Part shown: piece after piece, positions 14,281-33,152 of the stretch
Position numbering within the stretch: position 1 is the stretch's first letter
Layout: each line of letters opens with the position of its first letter
NCBI RefSeq assembly: GCF_901709675.1
Contig: NC_051105.1
Coordinates: 10,898,604-10,962,603 of the forward strand
Direction: 5' to 3'
Origin: Syngnathus acus
Taxonomy: Eukaryota > Chordata > Actinopteri > Syngnathiformes > Syngnathidae
DNA length: 64,000 nt
Made by a program: the position numbers and the translations under genes
The notes under the pieces: generated by a model
What the model saw: the letters and a program-made list of their open reading frames with translations, nothing else
Database searches by the model: none
Told to the model about the DNA's origin: nothing

Positions 14281-14336
14281 TACCAGAAAACAAACACTGG
14301 GCTTGGATTCGTCGGAGAGCGACCAGGCTTTTAAAA

Positions 14337-17300
14337 ATGTCAGCATCTGAGAAGGACTTAATCAATGAGAATCTAATCGAAAGCTTTCGGTCGAGGCTCC
14401 GAGCATACGTCGCAGTGGAGCCAGTTTTGGACTATCTGCATTTTCTCGCACCGGAGCAAAAGGAAGACATCCGACATAGGGCCCGCAAGGATGGCAACTT
14501 GGCGGCGGTGGACGTCCTGATCGGCGCCGTGCTCCGCAAACCGCACCCGGAAGGCTGGTTCCAGGCCTTCGTTGACGCCTTGTCCCACGCCGAATGCCAA
14601 CATGCGGCCGACGTCATGCGGGGAAAGCTGCCGGACGCCGCGGTGGAAGCCGAAAATGACATCTGTATGCGAATGATTGACATCCTTGTGCCCAGTCTGG
14701 TGGGCATGGACACTAAAGAGGTGTGCACGATATGTTATGCAAGAGAGCTCATCACCAAGTACGACCAAGACCAAGTAAGTACACGTTTCGTTTTTATTTT
14801 TTAGCGCAAGAGCTGTCAAAACGTAGCGAGTGTCATTTAACTGAGCAGCCGGCGAAATTCAATCATGACCACAAGGTGGCAGACAAAAGCCGCTAAAATA
14901 CAGTCACTTCTTTAGGTACAGAGACTCCAACAATCCAAATCATCTAACTCCAAGTGAAGACAGTACAATTATATAAATTGAAATAACATACACTGTATTC
15001 TAATAGGCTATATTTTTTGATGTTCATATTCCAGATCCTTCACTTGGCCGCCAATCAAGGACAGAGAGACGCAGCTCGTGAACTTCTGAAAAGAATCGTG
15101 AGGTGTCCCCCGGGATGGTACTCGCAATTTGTCCAAATTCTGCGCGATACTGAACACAATGATTTGTACAAACTGATGGGAGGCTGCTGCTCTGACGATA
15201 CCGCAGGTAACCACTAGGGGGCTCACGCGCATCACACAACAGTACGTAATGAACCTGTCAATTGTAAATCGTGGGGACTGCCGTATACAGCCAATATTAA
15301 TAACTTAAACCTATGTGAAATTCCCAAAATACTTTATTGTAATTCCAAACAACCTACACTTTTTAAAAATACTTTTTCAACAACATTTCTGAGACTTTTA
15401 TCTTGTCGCCACCTTCCGAAACAAAAGCCGAGACTACAAGTGAGCCAGGGAAGGCCAATCCAGAAAGTTCTACATGTCAGCGTTTGGATGACAAGGACAC
15501 TGAGGATGACGCCATAGGTACTCCTTGTTGAAGACCCAGTCTATTAATAATCATCATTGTTGGATGTTGCAGAGTTTTTTGTCATAACTTTACTGTCCAG
15601 CGTCCACTACTCTGCTGATTTGCTCACTTATCTCCTCAGACTTGTACCAAAGTGAAGAAGAATGTGAAGGTGAAGAAGCCACACCCAAGTTAAGCAGCAG
15701 TTTAGAGCGTTTGCCACCAGGTGGGAACAGTTCGTACTCACTCGCTCGACTTCCAGCAACCTGCACTACGTGTTAATGTTTGCTGAAAACAAAGCTCACG
15801 TTAAGGAGCAATCAAAGCAGTTCGAATGGAAATTGGATTTGGAGCAACAAACGACGGCGAGTTTTCAAGAGATCCGTGTGCCTCAGTGGTGTGGTCCTTG
15901 CCAAATGTGCTTTGTGTGTGTTCTGTGACAAAGCACTCAGAGGTGAAAGAAGGCAGACAGAGCAGAGCCAGTGAGTCAAATGAAAAGCATATGTTGGCTC
16001 AATATGGGTTCATCACTGCCCATTGGAAGACTGGGAACATATTGCCGCCAATATCACATCTTCTTTATTAGGGCCTGATCAATATAATCTGCTGATATCA
16101 GCGCTTTCAAAATCGGTAAAAAAGAAAGAGGGGCTCTGCCCTCGCAGCGTTCGTTACCCCCCTTCTACTTCGCCACACAAAGAAATGTGTTGTAATCGTC
16201 TGCCTCGGATGGATCGGCCCGCATGGCAACATTCGCAAACTGATGAAATCATGCAGTCACAAGTATGCTGGGAAAATTGAGGTGTCTGATGATAATGGCA
16301 TGCAGATGTTAAGCTTTGCCGAAAAAACGCAGTGCCTCAAAATTCCTGGAACATTTCATGTTCTCATATTTCAGTGAATATTCAACTGCTTTTTTTTTTT
16401 TTTTGAGTTATGGAAGCCTTTGAATTTATGCCTCAGTATCATCTGCTCCGCATATTGAGACGCTTTGGTGCACATTAAATTAAGCGTATAAAGAATAGGG
16501 GTGCATCTCAGTAGTGCTCGTTACCTCAATATTTCTGAAATAAAATAGTACTTTTAAGTAAAAATTAGAGTGGCAATTTTCTTAATATTAAGAGAACAAT
16601 ATTCAAAATGCACTTAGGCAGCTTGTACGATATAAATTCAATGAGCTAGCTACACGCTAGTTAGCTACACACTAGCTAGCTAGCTGGCTAACTATACCAA
16701 AACTCCATAAACAAATCTTCCCTTCAAATAGATTTACAATGCCATTTTAATACACGCTTGTCAATACCAAGACCGTGGGCAAAAATCACATGATTGGAGA
16801 AAAAAAAAAAAACAATTGCGGAATTTTCCTGAGCCTTATTATGCCTATAATTGCAGTTATTGGAGACCTGGATAAAGATGACATTGAGCTTCGAGACTAT
16901 CAAATGGACGTGGCTAAACCTGCCTTGGAAGGGAAAAACATCATCATATGCCTCCCGACCGGAAGTGGTAAAACCAGGATAGGGGTCTACATTACCCGCA
17001 AGCATCTGGACCGCAAGAGGGCAGAGGGGAAAACTGGCAAAGTGGTCTTTCTGGTCAATATGGTACGTAAATAAATTTTCGTAATGTAGAAAACAATTAG
17101 CTACAATCCGTTTACATCTTTCAATCCAAACATCTTGCTGAACTTGGAATGAAAATGCTATTTGCTCTTTTAATTTGGAAAATGTATGCTACTGCCAACG
17201 CTAATGCATTTAGTGACAAATTGGTTGTGGTACACAGGTTCCACTTGTTGAGCAGCACTACACCAACGAATTCCATCCCTTTCTGAAGCACGTGTATAAA

Positions 17301-20300
17301 GTGGAAAGAGTCAGTGGGCAATCTATGCACAAAATCTCTTTCACGGAGATTGTGAAGAACAACGACGTCATCATTTGCACAGCCCAGATTCTGGAAAACT
17401 ACTTGGAGAAGACGCTCAAAGGAGAGGACGAGGGAGTGCATCTGAAGGGTATGATTTGAAACGGCTTTCGTCTGATCTGGCCTCCGCTGTAGCGCGAGGA
17501 ATTCCTCGACTTTAATCCCTAACTTTTTTTTTCTGCTGATACTGCAAAGTCCGTAGGATTGTGAAGCGGCTCGCGGTGTTTTGGAAAATAAACTCGGAAT
17601 TCAATGTATGCCCACTGGGCATTCTCCGATTTTTGTAAAAACGCATACATATGATTCAATAAAGGGATCGCAGATGCTTCTTAATCTGTTAAATTTATGA
17701 AGTGACATCACCACAACTCAAATGTGCAATGTATTGCAGATGTGGTCGTCGTTCTCAATGAAAGTCATCTTGTTTTAAGATATCAAATGAATAAATATTC
17801 ATATTAGGTATATATATTTGAGAATATCAACGATGCTAGTGCTAAAGCACAGCAAAGCTGGTTGAGTAAAAAAAAAGACGCCAAATGAAATCCACTACAT
17901 TCAGTAAAAATGTGGCCTTAAAACTTTTAAGTGTAAAATATTGATATTTTTAGTAATAGCAATTACACAAAGCCTCTCCCATGACAATACCTGACAGGAT
18001 CCTGTCAAAGTCGTCCGGCTTTTGTTGGCACTCAACAGTCCAAGGTGGAATAGCCACCAAAGTGGAACATATGCTGTTTGTCGAAATGCCTGAAAGCCCG
18101 TGCTTTTCTATTTATTTCTTTATTTTTAATCCTCATTTTTCCTCTTGCTGGTTTTCTATTTCTCACGCCTGTTCCAGCCATCCGTGTGCGCCAGCCATTC
18201 ACATGAGAACATCTATCACTTACAAAACATCAAGCCAACGCTCTTTGGTTCCTCTGAGGATCATCACAATGCTGACTCCTCAAATTACATGATTTGATTT
18301 TAAATATTGTTACGGACTATTTATTTATTTATTTATTTAAGTATTTGTTGCTTTGTAAATGAATTCATGTGTATGTTTTTTTTGTCTTATATTCCGCAGA
18401 TATCTCCCTGATTATAATAGACGAGTGTCATCACACCAAGAAGGACGAGGTCTACAACCGAGTGATGATGCGTTACCTGAAGCAGAAGAATAAGAACAGG
18501 ATTGTGCGGAAAGAGCAGAAGGAGATTGTGCCGCTGCCTCAGATCCTGGGGATGACGGCCTCGCTGGGGGTCGGCGACGCAACGCTACTGAAGGCAGCGG
18601 AGAATTACATTTTGCAGGTAAGGGCAACATGAAGGGTGTTGCAAAAACAAAATAGACATTTCCGTGTCTAATCACAAAATGTTCTTGCTCAATTGTCTAA
18701 AATTTGAGACTTTATCTTCAAACACTGTAGGCGTGTCCACTGAATCATTTGCTAAAAAAAATGAAAAAGATTTCTTAAGCCAATAATGCCACCAGAAGCT
18801 AGCTTACTAGCTAACATGCATCGTTGATCCTTGAGTTAGATTTTTTCCCAGACAGCTGGTTGAATTGCAAACTTCTAAATTCAAGTGGATCCCACGGCAA
18901 ACGTTCCACTGTGCTTATCTGTCAAAATTTCTCTCGCAAGCTGTTTCTAATGTTCCACCTTGGCATGTGCAGCCATAAAGTGTCTCCCTGACATACCGGT
19001 CAAAACTAGAAACACATTTTTGCCTTGAGACAACATGAATCAAAATGATTTACTCACCAATTGTTTTGTAGATTTGTGCCAATCTGGATGCTTCTCAAAT
19101 CCGGACTGGGAATCTCGGGAATTACAGCAAGGAACCTGACAAAAAAATTGTACATGTTGAGGACAAAGAAAAGGTTCGTCAGCAAAAAATTAAATTTCAT
19201 GTCATCGTCAAGAGGTTGATGTTTGCGCCATACCGCGCACTTTTTACAGGACCCATTTGGTGATGTCATCAAGAAAATCATGAACGTGATTCAAATGCAT
19301 GCCGAGCTGAGTCCCACCTGTGAGCTTGGCTCTCAGAGCTACGAACAGTGGGTGGTTCAACGCGAGCAACAAGGTGAGCAACTTCCTTCCTTCCTTCCTT
19401 CCTTCCTTCCTTCCTTGCACACTGGTAACATTGGGTCTCCTTTTTAGCGGCCAAAGAGGAAGATCAGAACGTGCGAGTTTGCATGGAGCATCTTCGGCGA
19501 TACAACGACGCCCTGATAGTCAGCAACACCATCCGCATGTGCGATGCCTTCCGTTTCCTGAACAAAAAGCACGAGGAAGAGTTGAAGAGTAAATCCAGCC
19601 CTGATGACGAACACGTCATAAACATTAGCGATACTGAGAGAGAACTCTTCAAGTTATTCCGAGGTATCAGAATAATGTTGCTGCCGTTTAAATGACAACA
19701 AAAACGTTAAGCCTCGTAAACCAAGCCTCGCTTTGTTTCTCACAGAAAACAAGAAGGAACTTGAAAAGCTTTCTGAGAACCAATCTTATGAAAATGACAG
19801 CTTGTCAAAACTACAAAGAACCGTTCTGTATCAGTTCACCACCACCGAGGACGCCAGGGGAATCGTTTTCACCAAAATGCGACAAAGCGCCATCGCTCTC
19901 AGTCACTGGATTCAGGAGAATCCCAAGTTTGCCGACGTCGGCGTCAAAGTGTCCTACGTCATCGGCGGCGGAAACCAGAGTGTTGTCAAACCGATGACAT
20001 CTGTGAGAACACAGTGACACCTGTTGCGCAATGTCAGCACTCCTACTGATGTGTACCTATTTATCTTCATCAGACAGAACAGAAGGCTGTGTTGAACAAA
20101 TTCCGCAGCGGTGATGTCAACTTGCTGATTGCCACCTCAGTGGCACAGGAAGGTTTGGACATACCGGATTGCAACTTTGTCATCCGCTATGGCTTTGTGA
20201 CCAATGACATTGCCATGATACAGGTTAGTGCTCTTATCACGCAGGGTAGCAATGTAAGAAGCTGCTTTAAACTGGCTCCTGACAGATCTTGACAACAGGA

Positions 20301-22962
20301 CATAGTTTGTTGAAATTGGTAACTGTCTGGGAGTTCCCCAGGGGTCAATCCTGGCACACCTATTGTTTAGTCTGTACGTGTTTCCATGAAAGAATGGAGT
20401 GGGACATTGAGTTTTGTAACGACTACCACTAGAGACTACCATCTATCACGTTAAACTAGACCGTGAGATCGCTCCAATGGTCGTTGCTTGTTCACCGTTT
20501 GACTTTCTGCAGGCTAAAGGCAGAGCTCGGGCTCAGAACAGCAATTACATCGTGATTGAGGTGAAAGGCTCTGGAGTGACTGAGAAGGAATCTGTCAATG
20601 AGTACCGAGTGAATTTGATGAGCAAAGCAATCGCGAGAATCCAAGCAATGGATCCTGCTGAATATAACAAACAGGTATGTCTCCTCTAAACTAGTTCCCT
20701 GACATCGCATTGAGATAGTTTTCAGTTATGTTTTTTTTTTCTCCTTCACCTTAGATCGAAGAATATCAAATTCAGGCTCTTCTTGAAGACAAGATGAGAA
20801 TGACAAATAATAAGAAACATAAAAAGCTTGTGCTTCCGTCAGAGGTGAAGTTAAGCTGCCGACATTGCAGCAAGATTGTCTGCACCGGTGATGACATCCA
20901 GATCATTGAAGGCATGCACCATGTCAACGTTTCATCACAATTTAGGTAGAAACTGTTGTACATTTGTATTTTATCCTAAACTGGCCACACAGTGAAACTC
21001 TTTTTATATACCGTATTTTTCGCACCAAAAGGCGCACTGGATTATAAGGCGCACCCTCATTGAATTTTTTATTTTAGAAATTATTTCATATATAGGGCGC
21101 ACCGGATTAAAAGGCGCATAAAATAGAAGCTATACTGCAACAAACTGAGGTTGACTAGGGTTGCGGTATGCATCCACTAGCCAATAACCAATGAGCCCTC
21201 TGTAAACAATCGCGTTTCGCAAACAATCTCCTATAAAATGATCAGAACTGACTAAAGTTCGATCTAACACTGGTACTGCTTACCTGTTTCCCTTCCATAT
21301 CGATCCGTAAATTTACTCGAAACATTAACAGAGCAGCCTATTTTGACATGAAATAGCCTTGTGCGTATAGCAGCTATTATTATAGCATTAGCCACCCGCA
21401 AACTCCCATGAGCCTCAGCTCGCAGACCCCCATGAGCCTCAGCAAAGTGTAAACAATCGCGTTTCTCAAACGATCTCCTATAAAATGATCGGAACTGACT
21501 AAAGTTTGATCTAACACATTGGTACTGCTTACCTGTTTCCCTTCCATATCAATCCGTAAATTTACTCGAAACATTAACGGAGCAGCCTATTTTGAAATGA
21601 AATAGCCTCGCGGGTACAACAGCTATTCGGTGACGCCCCCTGACCACAGTTGCCGTAATGTTGGGAAGCGATGCGACCTTGTAATTTACTAGTCGTACTA
21701 AAACGTACTGAAACATTTTGGCAGAGCACTGTGTACAACCAGTATGGATCAACAAATTCATCAATTGATCCATATATAAGGCGCTCTGCATTATAAGGCG
21801 CACTGTGTTTTTTTGAGTAAAATGTACGTTTTTCAGTGCGCCTAATAGTGCGGAAAATACGGTACTAACATCTGTGGCAAAGCCAAAATAAAACCACCCG
21901 TGGAGATCACTGAGCTGATATGTAAGGATATTTTGTGCAACTCCGGAAGCATTATTTTTATACTGTACATGTATGCTGCCACTATGGTAAGATTCTCACA
22001 AATACAATTTGCTTACAGGGAACTATATATCCAGAAAGGAAACACTTCTCTTCAGGAACTTTTTGACTATGAAACCAATGGCACCATAGCATGCAAAGAT
22101 TGTGGACTGGTAAACTATATTTCACTTTTTTTTAGTTCACTAAACAGTGTTTGTTAGGTTTATTTCCTAAACATCTCACAAACAAAAACGAGATAAGACG
22201 CTTTCAGTTTCTTGTGAGGAGAATTAGGAGAGCTGTATGGTTCTCCCACAATTACCCCCGCAAGGAGAAATAGGAGAGACGTACGCTTGCCGTACGCTGG
22301 TCTCAACTACTCCCAATCAGCTCTCCCATCAACCTCACTTTTATTTGGTTTGGGGTCCCTAAGTTACATAATTCTAAGGGGTGGGGAAATCAGCATTTGC
22401 TTACATGTTTTTGTTGCAGAGTCTCTGCAAGCAGACATTAACAGATAAGCTATTTTGCACATCATTTCATCATGTCATCTAACAGCAGTAAGGTCTTCTC
22501 CGGTGGTTTCCTCTTATTGCCGGCTTGAGATCAACTGGGGCCAGGCAGAGGCAACAAGTTTCGGCCCCTCTGCTCCTGTTTGTCAGTCACAACAGACTTT
22601 CCACAGCGATCACAAATGTATAATAACACATAATAAATCATAATGAAATATTACTCCAACAGTGTTGAAGAAAACATGTTTATTTATTTAGGCACTCTCG
22701 ATCTAGCTAACAGTTTTCAAACAATTTTGGCCGTAATTGAACTGAAGCCATCCTTGTGTTGCAGACATGGGGAACAATGATGATGTACCGAGCAATCGAG
22801 TGCCCCTGCCTAAATGTGAGGAATTTTGTTGTGACAATCAAAGAGATTAAGTTCAGCAAATACACCAAGTGGCGGGATCTCCCCGCCAAGTTCCCGGCGT
22901 TCGACTACATCGAGCACGCCAGCCGCTTGGCTCTGGATTCTGACGAAGAATTTGAATCTTGA
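14337..22962 (+). CDS. ifih1: MDA5 RNA helicase, interferon-induced dsRNA sensor
   Basis: Sixteen exons: 14337-14774, 15035-15206, 15428-15517, 15640-15720, 16857-17062, 17238-17448, 18400-18617, 19072-19173, 19250-19373, 19448-19663, 19746-20002, 20074-20223, 20513-20674, 20755-20945, 22019-22109, 22765-22962 (968 aa; human 1025). It is a cytosolic sensor of long dsRNA that signals through MAVS. Two CARDs fill residues about 8-95 and 110-200. A linker of about 65 aa is shorter than the mammalian one. The helicase has Walker A PTGSGKT (294-300), DECH (407-410), TAS (452-454) and motif VI QAKGRAR (755-761). The C-terminal RNA-binding domain has zinc cysteines C844, C847, C898 and C901. The CARDs and TWGTMM ending exclude LGP2, and the QYEQW-type insert and synteny favour MDA5 over RIG-I. 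Odd points: TASL instead of TASP (Leu455), and a purine-rich acceptor at exon 3 (weakest junction). A transposon sits in intron 14. Confidence 0.97.
19380..19416. repeat. (CTTC)n microsatellite inside a 74-bp ifih1 intron
   Basis: About nine CTTC units. The repeat makes up half of the intron 19374-19447 and extends its pyrimidine tract. Confidence 0.9.
21011..21862. mobile_element. TA-flanked inverted-repeat element in ifih1 intron 14
   Basis: The left end CCGTATTTTTCGCACC and right end GTGCGGAAAATACGG are near-perfect inverted repeats flanked by TA on both sides. Subterminal 'AAGGCGCAC' phrases recur at both ends. About 850 bp, with no transposase frame. A TA target duplication suggests the Tc1/mariner group, but I infer this from the ends only. 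Inside, a stretch of about 155 bp near 21205-21360 is repeated with few changes at 21450-21608. Confidence 0.75.
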
Positions 22963-24552
22963 ACAGTTTGCACATTTTCGGTCGTGAAACAATACACTAA
23001 TCAAACTGCTAGATGGGATTCCTTAGTGCGGATTGCTTTTGTTTGCATTTGATTAGCGTAAGAAGAAAAACATTGGAAGATGCTGGCTCTGATTATGGAA
23101 GTTTGAGAGGTCGCACGAGCAGTGAGAATATAGCAAAACCTCCTCCATTGCCAGGTTTGGTACACGGATTTTTTTTTAATATAATTCTAACTAACTCTCA
23201 TATTTGGGGTGTAATTACACTCCTGACCATTAGATGGCGGCACACAAACTACTCTGAGGAATGTCAATTTAGAAGAACAAGAAGTTATACGCACAGCCTA
23301 GTTTTGATTGAAAATTATTGAATGCCATCCTCTGTAATCCTGCTTTTTACACCTACAGAAAACGGCTTTTTAAATGTATAGGAAGAGATGATTCAGATAA
23401 ACAAGCGCAAGTTCCCCAGAGCTTGTTTACCTGCTGGCTTGTTGGTTGAGTAGCAGCACCTGCGTTTACAAGCAAACTTTGGCAGGGTTTTTACTTACGG
23501 GACTTGAATTTGACACCTCTGATAGTGTCAGATGATAAATTTGTTCGTTTGGAAGAGGAACAAAACATGATTTGTTTACTGTAAACACAAGGACTGGTAC
23601 AATGTTAAAATTTTAAATGTTATCCATTACTTTTGATCTTTTTTTTTTTTACCTTCTCAAAACATTTGATTCCTATTTGAAAAAATAAAAAAAAAATCCA
23701 TTACCTAGGGATTGTGTATTTCGTGTATTTTCACATGGAGTTATTGCGATGAAAGGGGGGGGGGGGGGTTACTTTATTTATTGAATTTAAAGAGTAGAAT
23801 CACTGTTCAAACAAGTATGGCTTCCATTCTGGGCATGGATTATTCTCACTGGTGTTGCGGGTGGGCTGATTTTAACAGCACATTGATTTCCACTACTGTA
23901 TTTATGTCGATTCCCTGTTAAATGAGAGAATTGCCTTTTAATAACAGCTATACTTTTTTTTCCCATTGCATTTAAGCACTTTGTTTGCCCCATTGTCACT
24001 ATTACTTTTGAAGCTGCATGACTTTCCTTGGGCAAATAAATGGCTACTTCTACTTTTTGGAGTCGTGTTGCTCATCAAAACTGACAAGAAAATAACACGC
24101 AGCAGAGCAAAACGTGCACAATCTGACGTGCTCATACTGTACAAAAAACTAAAATCAAAGATGTAGATAAACATGCGCGTGCTCCCTTCTATATGAAAGT
24201 GACGCGACAAAAAGAAACATCCGACGATCTTATGAAAAAGAACTTACACTTACGCACATACGCGCGTGCGTGCGTGCGTGCGTAAGTGTAAAGAGTGTCC
24301 TCAAAGCGGCGTTGCAAAAAGGCTTGCATCTGGTTCAAGACTCTCCATAGGAATGCAACGCGGGAAGTGAGAAGTCAGCTTTAACAACCCGCACACGGAA
24401 CGGGAGCTCACTTTTCTCGTCATTTGGCTTCGTGCGTTTCGCTTTGTGCATTTCTATCCAGCTTAAAAATTTTGGAGCGAGACGAACTATAGACGATCAA
24501 GTTTGGAGTACGGGTAGCCTTGAAGAGGCGCAAGTTGACTTTTATCAGCTTC
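22963..24552 (+). other. ifih1 3' UTR and spacer to the DPP4/FAP gene
   Basis: No coding exon. Candidate polyadenylation signals (AATAAA) occur near 23684 and 24036. There is a G15-16 run near 23755-23769 and a strong inverted repeat at 24244-24291. The last 100 bp before 24553 are probably the 5' leader of the peptidase gene. Confidence 0.55.
24244..24291. repeat. 14-bp perfect inverted repeat with GTGC-rich loop
   Basis: TTACACTTACGCAC at 24244-24257 pairs with GTGCGTAAGTGTAA at 24278-24291. The 20-nt spacer is mostly (TGCG)n. It lies about 260 bp upstream of the peptidase start codon. Confidence 0.85.
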
Positions 24553-30989
<6,437 letters not shown>

Positions 30990-31059
30990 GGGGAAAAAAA
31001 TGCACTTGTGGTCAGTTAGCTACATTTTATAGAATTGTGCCAGCAGTTGACTCTTTGTA

Positions 31060-31065
31060 AATAAA
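31060..31065 (+). terminator. Polyadenylation signal AATAAA of the DPP4/FAP gene
   Basis: Canonical hexamer 71 bp after the TGA stop at 30987-30989. It is the first one downstream. Confidence 0.65.
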
Positions 31066-31813
31066 TGAAATTTAAGACAAGTGACAGTTATTTATAGAAG
31101 TGACATAAATGTTAAACAAGTTTTGTCTGGTGGAATAGCCCAAAAATCACCATTTCATTTTGGATATTTGATATTCAAAAATATTATAATTTACAACATA
31201 TATTGTTGATGATTTCCAATATTGTGACAATTCTCAATTCTATGTACCACAAGACAGTAATGATTCAAAAACAAAAGCAGCTTATTTGAGCATTTTTGTT
31301 ATTATGAGACCCCTTTAAAGCGGACACATCATGGTTGCAAATCCTTTTTATATTTCTCATTCTGTTGTGGTCAATAAAAAGTGGAACAGCAAATCTTTTG
31401 TCTGAATTCATCATCATAGCATCAACTCCGAGCAAGCCGTTTTGGTGCGCTCTCTTTAAATGCAAATGAAATACTTCACCAGCCATAAGATGTGCGCCTC
31501 CCTTTCCAGTCGGACATATTTGTAGGTTTTTAGCAGAGGTAGCGTTTACTTGCGCCGCAAACGTTTTGACTACAATGTAACAAAATAAATCCCCTCACAA
31601 TACTTTTGAAGATTTCATGCTTTTTTCTTGTAATAACAATCTTAACTATTATTCACAACCCAAAATAGGCAAGTATGCAAATATTAAGATTGAAGAAAGT
31701 AATAAAAACTTTCATTATGGCACTTTGTGGGAAAAAAGTTGGATTTTATCACACAGCTCACCTGTTTTCTGATTTTGTCCTCACATTTTCAATGCAGGCA
31801 CAATTAACAGTTA

Positions 31814-32649
31814 CCGTTTTTTTCATGTATAATGCGCCCCCATGTATAATACGCACCCTAAAAATGGCATGTCGATGCTGGAAAAAAGCCTGTACCCATG
31901 TATAATACGCACCCAAATTTTGCCTCCTACTTAAGTCCGTAAACTTAAAATTATTTCAGAAAAAAGATAATCTTTGGGAACAACCGGATGTTATTCTGCC
32001 GGTCAGTATCACTGCGCATGCGCTAGCAAACTCGATAGCGGAGAAATGTTTCGGATTTGTGTAGGGTACATTGTGACAGCAAACGAGCAGGTGATCGAGC
32101 AAGCGTCTGATACCAGAGCATTGTGTTCGTATGGAGCGTGTTTGAAGTGAACAGCAGAGAAGAAAGGAACAAGGCAAAGTGTTGTGAAATAAAATATTAC
32201 CTGTAATACGCATTTTGTTATTTGCTGATTGAAACTGCTAATTAAACTGTGAATTGAAACTAATAGGTAGAGAACTGAACTCTCGCTCTTTATATAGCTG
32301 ACGTGTCTTGCGCATCCGTTCTGCGCATACTGTCATGGTGGCCTCCGTATGATATCCGGTCTGCGATGGAGATTAAAAAACAAACAATATTTGACAATAA
32401 CACACCATCAAGGATTGCATCATCGCATCAAACGATGTGTCGTCAATTATGAATTTTACTGACTAAGTGTGTTGGGCAGGATGGCTGAATGCGATGCGCG
32501 ATTGACAACAAACAAGAAGAAAGGTGATTTCAAGTTTTATTTCGAGGGAGATTTTCTTCAAAAATTTTTGTACCCATGTATAATACGCACCCAAGATTTT
32601 AGGACAATAAATTAGTTAAATTTTGCGCATTATACATGAAAAAAAACGG
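31814..32649. mobile_element. TA-flanked inverted-repeat element upstream of gcg
   Basis: CCGTTTTTTTCATGTATAAT at the left and ATTATACATGAAAAAAAACGG at the right form 20-bp inverted ends between TA dinucleotides. The phrase CCCATGTATAATACGCACCC repeats three times near the ends. 836 bp, no transposase frame seen. It ends about 300 bp before the gcg TATA box. Confidence 0.78.
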
Positions 32650-32952
32650 TAATAATATCAGAAAATATGCTAACCTTGCAGCCCCTGTGAAATTAATTTT
32701 AAAAAACCATACATATATACAAAAACATATTTTGCTTTAAAACTCATTCAACATTGAAATTAATGGCCAAGCAATGAACAACAACATACGTGCGAGGATG
32801 GGTGCCTTTTCCTGACCACATGTCGCACTAGAGGTGTTTGTTGGAGTTAAATACATTCAATGAGACGGAAACTGATTAACGGACCAAGCGTGAAAGCGGA
32901 CGTTGAGGTTCCAGTGACGGAGGAGTCACCTGGGAGTGTGCCTGCTCTCCAC

Positions 32953-32960
32953 TATATAAA
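32953..32960 (+). promoter_or_regulatory. gcg: TATA box of gcg
   Basis: TATATAAA, followed about 25-30 bp on by the presumed start of a non-coding first exon that ends at the donor after 33071 (ACTG|GTGAGA). Confidence 0.7.
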
Positions 32961-33152
32961 ACGCAGCGCAGCGAGAGTCGGCCACGAAACGCATCAGGAC
33001 GCCTCACCAAGGACCACGAGGGCCGACATTCACGCGACTACCAAAATCCCCATCAGACATAAAGGCCACTGGTGAGACTCGCATCGCTTATGTCAATGTT
33101 TTTTGGCGGATTGAACCTTTGACTTTTTTTTTGTGTGACAGAAGCTTCAAGG

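Noticed and set aside
12074-14336. Search for GCA (grancalcin) exons
   Set aside because: No EF-hand loop pattern seen. The interval is UTR-like plus a transposon.
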